Shown: positions 55,031 through 64,000 of the stretch, piece by piece
How the letters are laid out: each line of letters starts with the position of its first letter
Position numbering within the stretch: the first letter of the stretch is position 1
Origin: Rutpela maculata
Taxonomy: Eukaryota > Arthropoda > Insecta > Coleoptera > Cerambycidae
Assembly: GCA_936432065.2 (NCBI GenBank)
Contig: OW386285.2
Location: 171,039,984-171,103,983 of the forward strand
Reading direction: 5' to 3'
Length of the DNA stretch: 64,000 nt
Notes under the pieces: generated by a model
Database searches by the model: none
What the model was told of the DNA's origin: nothing
What the model saw: only the letters and a program-made list of their open reading frames with translations
Program-made: the position numbers and the translations under genes

Positions 55031-56545
55031 AAACCGCTGCCCAAGGAATCACTACTTTCACATCCAGATTTTTTATCCAAGTCACTCACAACGAAAAAAT
55101 TTTGTATGTGGAAATAATTGTTCATGGAACTTTAATAATATAATATTTGAAATCCTCTACCCCAAAAACCCATAAAACGATACCCCACATCGGTGCGGGT
55201 TGGGGATGGTTTTAGGGGGTGGTAGTGAGGGTGGATGATGTAAAAAAATATTTTGAGGTTTCTGGTTCTTGTACACACACTAAATCACATTTTTTTTTTT
55301 TCATCCCCTTTAATAATGGGGTAGGGGTGGTAATGGGGGTGGCTAATGCCAAAATTTTTTTTGAGACCTTAGCTTCTCTTATATATACTAAATACCAATT
55401 TTATGGACTCTTACCTGCTTGATTTACCTATTTACCCCAAATTTACCCCAATTTACCCCCCCAACCCTTCGACGGAACAAGATGAAAATATAATCTAGTT
55501 CTAGATCTCGTTAAACTACATATGTGTACCAAATTTCAAGTCAATATCTCAAACGGTTCCAGAGTAAACGTGCGCACAAAAAAAAGTTACAGACAGACCG
55601 ACAGACAGAAATTTTTTTTCGCTCAAATTTAAAATCTCGACGTTTCGTGACATTCTAAACCTATTTGTACAATAAAAATTTTTTAAAATTTTTTTGTCGT
55701 TACTATACTTCCACTGGATGTGGAAGTAAAAATACAATTTAAACTATAAAGGTATTTTCGATAAAACGTAATTTTACTTCCACGTCCAGTGGAAGTATAG
55801 TAACGACAAAAAATTTTTTTTTAATTTTTATTGTCCAAATAGGCTTAAAATGTCATAAAACGTCGAGATTTTAAGTTTGAGCGAAGAAAAATTTTCTGTC
55901 TGTCGGTCTGTCTGTCGGTCTGTCTGTCGGTCTGTCTGTCGGTCTGTCTGTCGGTCTGTCTGTCGGTCTGTCTGTCTGTCTGTAACTTTTTTTTGTGCGC
56001 ACGTTTACTCTGGAACCGTTTAAGATATTGACTTGAAATTTGGTACACATATGTACTTTAACGAGATCTAGAACTAGATTATATTTTCATCTTGTTTCGC
56101 CGAAGGGTTGGGGGGTAAATTGGGGTAAATTTGGGGTAAATAGGTCAATCAAGCAGGTAAGAGTCCATAAAATTGGTATTTAGTATATACAAGAGAAGCT
56201 AAGGTCTCAAAAAAAAATTTTGGCATTAGCCACCCCCATTACCACCCCCACCCCCTTATTAAACGGGATGAAAAAAAATTGTGATTTAGTGTATGTACAG
56301 GAACCAGAAACCTTAAAATATTTGTTTACTTCATCCACCCCCTACTATCACCCCCCCCTATCACCACCCCCCACCCCACTACCGATGTGGGGTATCGTTT
56401 TATGGGTAGAGGATTTCAAATATTATATTATTAAAGTTCCATAAACAATTATTTTCACATACAAAGTTTTTTCGTTATGAGTGACTTGGATAAAGAATCT
56501 GGATGTGGAAGTAGTGATTCCTTGGGCAGCGGTTTTTTCTTTCCT
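55028..56545. repeat. Nested palindrome with ~700-bp arms
   Basis: The arms 55028-55735 and 55785-56545 are inverted copies of the repeat also found singly at 19180-19860. Landmarks are CCGCTGCCCAAGGAATCACT, ATACCCCACATCGGT, GTAGGGGTGG(T/-)AATGGGGGTGG and ACAGACAGA versus (GGTCTGTCTGTC)n. The right arm has an expanded TCTGTCTGTCGG array (55894-55980). The centre is flanked by TACTTCCAC(T/A/G)-GGA-GTGGAAGTA hairpins. Confidence 0.85.
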
Positions 56546-56734
56546 TTTCCAAATATCTCAATAAATATTAATTTTATTGAAAAATGGGTAGAAATCAAAA
56601 ATAAAGCTCATAATCTGATAATGAATTTCGCTTGTTTATTTATTCACATAGATTTAATAGTTTCGGAGATATGAAAGTTTACAAATGGCGTCCGAACGTT
56701 TATAAGACGACACATGCAGTTTAAATGAGGTCTG

Positions 56735-58575
56735 TCACAACCATCGGTGCTAATTGCGAAATCTATATCATCATTTAGCACCCATTTAGCACCCTCTGTA
56801 TATGCAGAAAAAACAAAGGCCAACTTCACACCAGCACCACAACCATCGGTGCTAATTGCGAAACCTATACCACTATTTAGCATTCATTTCGTACCATCTG
56901 AATATGTGAAAAAAACAGAGGTGCTAATTGTTTTAAAAAAGTTATTAATGATTTCATAATCTGGTGCCAACTTTACACCAGCACCACAACTATCGGTGTT
57001 AATTGCGAAACCTATATCATCATTTAGCACCCATTTAGCACCCTCTGTGTATGTAAAAAAAACAGAGGTGCTAATTGTTTTAACAAGTTATTGATAATTT
57101 AATTACCTTAATCTGGTGCCAGATTCACATCAGCGTATCAATATCCCAACTATCGGTGCTAATTGCGAAACCTATATCATCATTTAGCACCCATTTAGCA
57201 CCCTCTGTATATGTAAAAAAACCAGAGGTGCTAATTGTTTTAACAAAGTTATTGATAATTTTATTATATTAATCTGGTGCCAACTTCACATCACTATATT
57301 AGTACCACAACTGTCGGTGCTAATTGAGAAATGTGTACCTTCGTCTAGCACCTATTTAGCACCTTTTTAATACGTGGAAAAAACAGAGGTGCTAATTGTT
57401 GTAAGAAAGTTATTAATGATTTCATAATCTGGTTCCAACTCCACACCAACACCACAACTATCGGTGTTAATTGCGGAACCCATATCATCATTTAGCAGAC
57501 ATTTAGCACCCTCTTTATATCTAAAAAGAACAGAGGTGCTAATTATTTTAATAAAGTTATTGATAATTTTATTGTCTTAATCTGGTACCAGCTTCACATC
57601 AGCATGTCGGTATCACAACTATCGGTACTAATTGCGAAACCCATATAGTCATTTAGCACCCATTTAGCACCCTCTGTATATGTAAAAAAACCGGAGGTGC
57701 TAATTGTTTTAACAAAGTTATTGATAATTTTTTTATCTTAACATCAGTACCATAACTTCACATCAGTACCATAACTGTCGGTGCTAATTGAGAAATGTGT
57801 ACCTTCGTCTAGCACCTATTTAGCACTTTTTTAATATGTAGAAAAAACAGAGGTGCTAATTATTTTAACCAACCTACTGATTATTTTATTATATCTTAAT
57901 CTGATGCCAACTTCACGTCACTATATCAGTGCACAACCATCGGTGCTAATTGCGAAATATGTATCATTTAGCACCTATTTAGCACCCTCTGAATATGTAA
58001 AAAACAGAGGTGCTAATAATTAGTACCTTTGATCTTTTACAAATTCAGAGAGTGCTAAATAAGTGCCATGTGCCAGTGATGATACACATTTCGCAATTAG
58101 GAATGATTGTCGTAGTACTGGAATGCCGATGTAAAGTTGGCGGCAGATTAAGATTATAAAATTATCGATAACTTTATTAAAACAATTAGCACCTCTGTTC
58201 TTTTTGCATATAAAGAGGGTGCTAAATGGCTGCTAAATGATGATATAAGTTTCGCAATTAACACCGATAGTTGTGGTGCTGGTGTGAAGTTGGCACCAGA
58301 TTATGAAATCATTAATAACTTTTTTAAAACAATTAGCACCTCTATTTTTTTCACATATTCAGAGGGTGCGAAATAAATGCTAAATAGTGGTATAGGTTTC
58401 GCAATTAGCACCGGTGGTTGTGGTGCTGGTGTGAAGTTGGCACCAATTTTATAAAATTATTAATAAGTTTGTTAAAACAATTAGCACCTCTGTTTTTTCT
58501 ACATATACAGAGGATGCTAAATGGGTGCTAAATGATGATATAGATTTCGCAATTAGCACCGATGGTTGTGGTGCT
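56735..58575. repeat. Tandem array of ~155-bp hairpin-forming monomers, higher-order and partly inverted
   Basis: Monomer starts (the word CGGTG(C/T)TAATTG) lie near 56745, 56847, 56994, 57154, 57315, 57462, 57623, 57778 and 57941. Types recur every third monomer, for example AATGTGTACCTTCGTCTAGC at 57315 and 57778, giving a higher-order period of about 466 bp. After about 58020 four more monomers run in the opposite orientation. Each monomer contains TTAGCACC(C)TCTGT...ACAGAGGTGCTAA, a potential hairpin. Open frames here are by-products of the repeat. Confidence 0.88.
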
Positions 58576-58589
58576 AAGTTCACAGACCT

Positions 58590-58890
58590 TTTTAAATGTT
58601 AAATATCTCAGAAATTGTGACACCTACGTCACGTATGCTAAGAAATGAAATTAAAGACAATTAGTTGCGCTTTCAAATTATTTTTTACTCGTTCCTGTAG
58701 CATAAGAAATAAAGAAGTTATGACGGAAAAATATGCGTATTTATATTTTTTGATATAAAAAGGTCGCCATTTTGTTACTCTAATTAGCCAGTAATTTAAA
58801 AAATTATCTCATATACAGTTTTTCGTTAAGATGTAGCATTACCTAGATGCTCAATTTTTTTTGCTCATTTAAAGCAATTGCTTTAGAAAA
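58590..58890 (+). repeat. Direct repeat inside the composite, copy 2
   Basis: It is the second copy of the 54735-55030 module, same orientation, with substitutions and small indels. Confidence 0.78.
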
Positions 58891-59187
58891 AAATACATTT
58901 TAAACTTTAAAGGTGATTTCGAAACACCAAATATAAACTTAAATATCTTCGAAATTATTAATACTACATCAATAAACAAAAAATATAATTAATTCCCAGT
59001 TTGTACTTTCTGTAATTGGTCTGTAACATTTTTTCGATAAAGTAATACTTTTCGAGCTACTTGACGAAAGCCGTTTGGAAATACCTTTTTTTTTAAGCTA
59101 AAATCGCAACTTTGAAATTGTTATAACTTAAAAACTATCAATTTATGTGAAAAATTGCATAGAACCTTTTCTTCTTAAAATTTCAGC

Positions 59188-59189
<2 letters not shown>

Positions 59190-59242
<53 letters not shown>
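59190..59242. repeat. (TA)n microsatellite
   Basis: About 24 TA dinucleotides followed by a T-run. It sits inside the right terminal repeat of the composite, at a place where the left repeat has only ATATATACATT. Confidence 0.9.
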
Positions 59243-59248
<6 letters not shown>

Positions 59249-59547
59249 TGTGCCACCCCGTGAGAAGAGGTGGCATCCACCCCCTATAAATTAGCAAGCC
59301 CCCGCACAATATAGAAACTTTTCTGAGAAGCATTTACTATTATACTGCCAAAAATGAACGAAATCCGTTCAATATGACATTATTCCGAAGTTAAAATCTC
59401 TAGTTACTGTACTAGTAGGGTATTGCACTGGGCCACAAACGACACTACAGTACTATTATTAGTCGCTTTGCATTTCTCGCACTCTCTGACTATTTAAATT
59501 AAAGAAAAATTTCAATTTTTTGAAAGACACAAAAATATACCCGGCAG

Positions 59548-59622
59548 CTGTATACTGTAGATCCCGCCAGACAAAGCTTAACCATTGGACCATCACGCAT
59601 CACTACAAAAATTGAATGTCTG
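59548..59622 (-). other. tRNA-like SINE head or tRNA relic
   Basis: The minus strand reads TGATGGTCCAATGGTTAAGC TTTGTCTGGCGGGATC. The A box-like TGGTCCAATGG and the following TTAAGC/GTCTGG resemble the D arm and anticodon-stem side of tRNA-Glu-type sequences. A recognisable B box is missing (only GCCGGGTATA). It could be a decayed tRNA-derived SINE; the similarity is short. Confidence 0.35.
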
Positions 59623-59920
59623 TAGTATATATCATTCCAGTATTATATTTCAACGAATTAGATATATTATGAAAAATATATATATATTAGTAAAATGTAT
59701 AAACAAAAAAAATTATAAAGAATAAAATTTCGCAAGATTTCTATTTAAGTACAAATAAGAAAACTTAAGAAAATATTTTTTTTTAAATTTAATTTTTTAT
59801 TTACTGATTGATTTTTTTAAAAAATAATAGGGTTCTTCCTCTAGCTAACGCTAACTTACTTTCCAATTTTCAATACAAGCGGACTATTCTTTCTTAAGTT
59901 ATCGTGCTTACAAGAAACGT

Positions 59921-59952
59921 GTCGGACGGACGGACGGACAGACGGACATTTT
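59921..59952. repeat. (GGAC)n short tandem repeat
   Basis: GTCGGACGGACGGACGGACAGACGGAC follows GCTTACAAGAAACGTG; a similar GCTTGTAAGAAATGTG lies at 8940. Such tracts mark dispersed insect repeats, comparable to the TCTGTC family. Confidence 0.7.
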
Positions 59953-62900
59953 GAAAGTTGTTCAGAATTCGTTCACTAACATAATACGAATTTTTTTTCT
60001 CTACAAGCGATATTTACTGATTTAGAAATGTGCCGATCAAATACAATATACTCTTCGTTTTTGCAAAGAGTATAATAATGAGGTGACAAAAAATGGTGAA
60101 AAAAAATTAAAACTAACAATAAAGTTCAATTAACTGGGGGACGGTGTAATTTTAATTCATAATTTTTAGCGACATTTTTTGTGGGCGGTTTTTTTTTATT
60201 TTTCATAAGTTATAATTTAAAACTTTTGTTTGTATAGTCGAGTAAAAAGAAAAAGACAATTGTGGCTCATTTTGAGGTCAAATATTTTTGCAGAACATAA
60301 TTTCTATTTAACTTTTCGAGATATGTTCAAAAAGTCTTTTTTTGCAGTAGGTTGTGAAACAGGATCTAAATTTCTTATCTAGGGTTACTGAAGTAAAGAC
60401 GCGGGTGTCAGTTTCCTTGGAGATCACTTTCTTATTTGCAGGGATAACCTTGTTCATTGAGTGTGCCCGATTTCCTATTTACCCAGTTCGGATGGATAAT
60501 CGATAAGCTCCCAGTCGACCGCTTTGAAAAGTTATAATCCATTTTGTAAGTTATTTTCATGTTTTTAGACGGTAATAAACTTTTCTATTAACATATCTTA
60601 ATGTGGGATTGTCTTTGAACAAGTTTGTAATTTACTAAATTTGGCAATCGTATACAGAATATTACAAAATTCAGAAAGTCACAACAAACGATTTTTTTCG
60701 GGAAAAGTTCCTACATTTCGTATTTGATAAGGTATTTTTTATACTTCTCCTATGAGTAATAAAGTTAAGGTGCATAACTTCATTACTTTTTTTAATCGAC
60801 TTAAAAAAATTTTAAAAACGTTTTCAATTCGACCGGTAAGTGTTTTTTTTTGTGTGTACAATCATTACTCTGTATTTGCTAACGTATAGCACGGCGATGG
60901 TCTCATAGTTTAATCAAGCCACGTCTCGTGTAAGAAGAGCAAAAATTGGAAACAAATTTTTTTAGTTCCAGATTTGGCGAATGTTAAATTATAATTTTGT
61001 CGGAATTGCATTAATATTGATAGTCAGGTATTTTCGGAGCAGATGATACCGAATTTAAAGTAAAAAATTGATCACTCAAAATGGCGAGTCCAGTATGCCT
61101 GCCATAATTGTTACTATAAATCGTAAAAATATTAAATGCAAAAATAAACAATCAACGAATACGTTATTTCTAACCGACTTTAATATCGATATTAGGCAAT
61201 AAGTTTCTCTCCTAATTTGCTAGTTTGTGAGGTGTTTAATTGTTTTTGTCATACCTCCCTCATAAGTATACTTTAATTCCATTATTTTGTCGATCGTAAG
61301 TGATGTACCAAATACTTGTTGCCATTAGCAATGGGTCGTTATTTTTCATAACGTCCCTAGGGAAATAAAGTAAAGGGGAAATTTTTTCTTTTATATAACA
61401 AGCATTAAATGTTCTTTGGAAGTAAATCCCAACAAGCCTCCCAGTCAACCAAATCTAGTAACTATTATATAAGCATTAGATAACATACGTTCCTCAGTAA
61501 GTAACAGTTATGTCCGAAGTAGAGTCCTCGTAGAGTACCAGTTCTGACCAAATGTCAGCACTAAAAACTATTACTGTTATATAATATTTTTGTAAGCTTG
61601 TTATATTACTATTACTAAATATTTATAAAAGAAGTGCATAACTTTTATAAATTAATTTAATAACGTATATGTAAATACCGAGTAAGTTTAGGTTCTTTAA
61701 TAAGTAACAGTTATGTCTCAGGTATGGTAATTATAAGATACCAGTACTCATTTATTTATGGAACTCCTTCATTCCAGTGACTCATTATTTATGATAAATA
61801 GAGATACCAACGCACTGTGGGGAAATTCTGGATTTTACTGTTCAAAAATGTCTAGAGACCTTAATATCCATCGGATCGGGATAATTTTTTCTTTTAATTA
61901 AAGGTAATTAAATTCCCTACACATCTGTCCAGGCAAGTTTTTAAATATATATATTTTTTAATATTTTTTGTGCTAATTTTATCTTTTTGACAGCTGTTAG
62001 CTGTCAAATTATGTAATTCGCATATAATTTTAAACTATAGAATTAAAAGCCAGTCAAAGATAAAATTTCATCAAAACGTGTCGTTTTGTAAAAAATTGAA
62101 ATTTTCTTAATGAATTTGATATCTACGTTGACCAATTAGTCCGGGGTCCAAGCACTCCAAAATCAAGATGACCTGTTCCGACATGACGTACAAATGTTGA
62201 TATAAGTAATGAAGAGAGCATTACCTGGGGCACTAGAAAACACTTGTCGGATTAATTTTTGCTCTTGCGCGACTTCAGAAATCGCAAAAAAGATGGCGGA
62301 TTGATAATTACAAAATTATGTTTTACACTGGTTATTCTCCGTTAAAACAAAAACTGTGTAATCTACCGATCTGATTTTTGGTATGTATACTCAAAGGATA
62401 TACGTGATTCTAAAGTAAGCTATTGGTATTTTTGAAAAGAAGATTTTTTTGGAAAAAAATAATTAAAATCAAAAGGTTGTTATTTACGTTCTAAAAATTT
62501 CGATATGCGGACAACTATGTTAAATTTATGAAATTCTTATATACAATTGCTTACCAAATATAGTCCATATATTGAAAAAGTTTTTTTAAAAAAGATCCTG
62601 TCGATAACGTATACCGTTTTTTGTTTATGATATTTTTATGAGGCGCGTAATTATGCAGCATTAAAATAAAAATAGTCTACACGATAATTGGTACAGTGTA
62701 ACAGTAAAAAGCACTATATTGTTCAATATAATTGCAAATTTGAATTACTTTATGTTAATAATACAACAAAACGAATGAAAGTAGTAGTCGGGTGTTGCCG
62801 ATTGCGGCCACTCATTTAAAAAAATAATAATCGATACAAAGTGAATTGTGTGTTCGAGCAAAATGTTAATCAAATAGGTATTCGCAATTGGCCATGCCCG

Positions 62901-63540
62901 AGTACAACTTCTACTCGTTTTTATATTGTTTAAGAAATAAAACATTAGTGAGAAATATTATTTTAGGTATTTAGCATATTTAATAGAAAGCAGAAAAGGG
63001 AGATATTTTAAATAAAACATTAATGTTGTATATTATGTAATTTTTGTGTATAACTATTCTAACATTTTAGTCAGAATCACTATCATTATAAAATGATGCA
63101 TATTGCTTTTTCCCTTAAAACAATTTTCAGGAAAAGCAGCACACGAGCACGCAACTGAATACCACTCACAAGAACATTTTGTGTCGCATTTTATTTTACA
63201 GTTGCACTTTTTAATTTAAGTTCAGATAAACTTTTTTTTGTCGACATTATCGGTACCAGCTCCTGATTTCCAATTCCGCATCCAAAATTTTATGCAAGAG
63301 GTAATTTGAATGACGGTTCACAACACTGTTTAAAAACTAGTAATATCTGCAACATGTTGTTGAAAAGCATCTTCCGTCGGTGGGAGGAAGCGTAAATCAC
63401 TTTTATTAAATTATTTTACCTTTTAATCATTTTCAAACGTATACATATAATACATTTGTAAAGATGACGTATATGTACATTGAAAATATTTGCATAAAAC
63501 TGTTGTGGGGATGTAAGATGAGTAATGGAATACATTAAGA
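59953..63540. other. AT-rich sequence with diverged repeats, no gene recognised
   Basis: It contains the 60920-61170 copy of the repeat at 47001 and the 62760-62930 copy of the repeat at 29560. Otherwise there are only short AT-driven frames. No splice-bounded coding block is visible. Confidence 0.45.
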
Positions 63541-63559
63541 CAGATTTTGGAATTTTTCT

Positions 63560-63903
63560 CTGTTTGTCTGCTTGTCTGTTTGAACGCGCATCACGCAGAA
63601 ACCAATGAGGTTCATCTAAGCTTGGAGTAACATTTAGTTCTTATTTCATCGAAATCGGCCTAGTCTAGTAGAACAGGAGATACAGCTTGATCTCTATAAT
63701 AAGCGTATTTGCACGGCATAAACTTTTAAGATTAAACTTCTGTAATATTCCAGAAAATTCGAGAGTACTCTGGAATATTCCAGAAACTTTATGAGTTTTC
63801 TGAAATATTCCAGAATGGTGATTCTACCTCAAACGTCGTTTATAAAGAAGCTTTTTAGGCAATTTCAAAATTCCACGCGAACGTAAAAGCGGGCATAGCT
63901 AGT
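63560..63903 (+). mobile_element. Possible non-autonomous Helitron 3' end
   Basis: It contains CTGTTTGTCTGCTTGTCTGTTTGAACGCGCATCACG, then GAAATCGGCC.AGT.TAG, and ends CGCGAACGTAAAAGCGGGC followed by ATAGCTAGT. Many insect non-autonomous Helitrons end in a GC-rich stem and CTAG/T, with the insertion before T. The stem is imperfect and the 5' TC end is not located. The segment also has a triplicated GAATATTCCAGAA word. Confidence 0.4.
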
Positions 63904-64000
63904 AAATAATAAATATGAACCGCAAACAATAATCAATCGATTTAAACAATCAAACACAAATAGTTTTTATAATGTTAAAATGTTAAGACAAATAACTTCA
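63904..64000. other. AT-rich window end, nothing recognised
   Basis: Short AT-rich tail of the window without motifs. Confidence 0.4.

Larger units (their letters stand above)
54231..59414. mobile_element. Composite 5.2-kb element with ~480-bp terminal inverted repeats
   Basis: The left end (TAGTACAGTA(C)CTAGAG, 54231 on) and right end (59414 back) are inverted copies through GCGGGGGCTTGCTAATTTATAG, AACGGATTTCG, CGGCTTTCGTCAAGTA and ACTGGGAATTAATTATATTTTTTG, for about 480 bp each. Inside are a nested palindrome, a direct repeat of about 300 bp, and a tandem array. No coding sequence is recognisable. The right repeat carries a long (TA)n expansion (59190-59240) that the left lacks. I could not identify a target duplication. 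Confidence 0.82.

Noticed and set aside
56644..56959. ORFs on both strands with repeated peptides
   Set aside because: Periodicity comes from the DNA tandem array; frames are open on both strands and carry no recognisable protein.

Overview
This is strongly AT-rich eukaryotic DNA, almost certainly from an arthropod and most likely an insect. The evidence is the mix of element families: copia- and gypsy-type LTR elements, a rosa-like mariner, R4/Dong-like, CR1-like and Jockey non-LTR elements, hAT-type MITEs, and a short TTAGG-type telomere-like tract. There is no bacterial gene organisation. I see only one short stretch that looks like host coding sequence, a 118-bp exon-like block at 40324-40441, and one 5S rRNA-derived sequence at 41425-41499. 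Nearly everything else I can name is mobile-element debris or satellite-like repeat, so the window reads as a large intron or intergenic repeat nest.

Layout. 1-2340: AT-rich, with one hairpin. 2341-6430: 5'-truncated Ty1/copia element with its 3' LTR, broken in several places. 6431-10250: mostly unrecognised, with scraps of non-LTR elements. 10858-16765: a minus-strand LINE split by a complete rosa-like (DD41D) mariner with TA target duplications, then a decayed plus-strand R4/Dong-like LINE whose family also left scraps at 10.9 kb and 18.4 kb. 19180-21152: a dispersed repeat and a 1.2-kb foldback. 22660-24152: a 5'-truncated RNase H LINE with an undamaged frame. 24928-27100: remains of a minus-strand LINE joining an OTU-like protease domain to an endonuclease. 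27660-35280: a roughly 395-bp tandem repeat interrupted by several other elements, including a 755-bp tandem array. 35321-39800: an almost intact minus-strand CR1-like LINE. 40324-40441: the candidate host exon. 41516-44000: a decayed LINE carrying a hAT MITE. 44300-47000: gypsy remains carrying another hAT MITE. 47640-53990: a minus-strand Jockey-type element carrying two nested inverted-repeat elements. 54231-59414: a 5.2-kb composite of inverted repeats, direct repeats and a higher-order tandem array. 59415-64000: AT-rich with minor repeats.

The two observations most worth checking are these. First, in the CR1-like element ORF2 has no usable AUG before its endonuclease and opens in the -1 frame exactly at a U UUU UUA heptamer within the end of ORF1, which suggests programmed -1 frameshifting. 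Second, the 54.2-59.4 kb composite has roughly 480-bp terminal inverted repeats, a nested palindrome with 700-bp arms, and a 3-unit higher-order array of hairpin-forming monomers that inverts partway. Several nested insertions also have target duplications precise enough that removing the insert restores the host element's reading frame. That gives a relative chronology and shows that the reading is sound.
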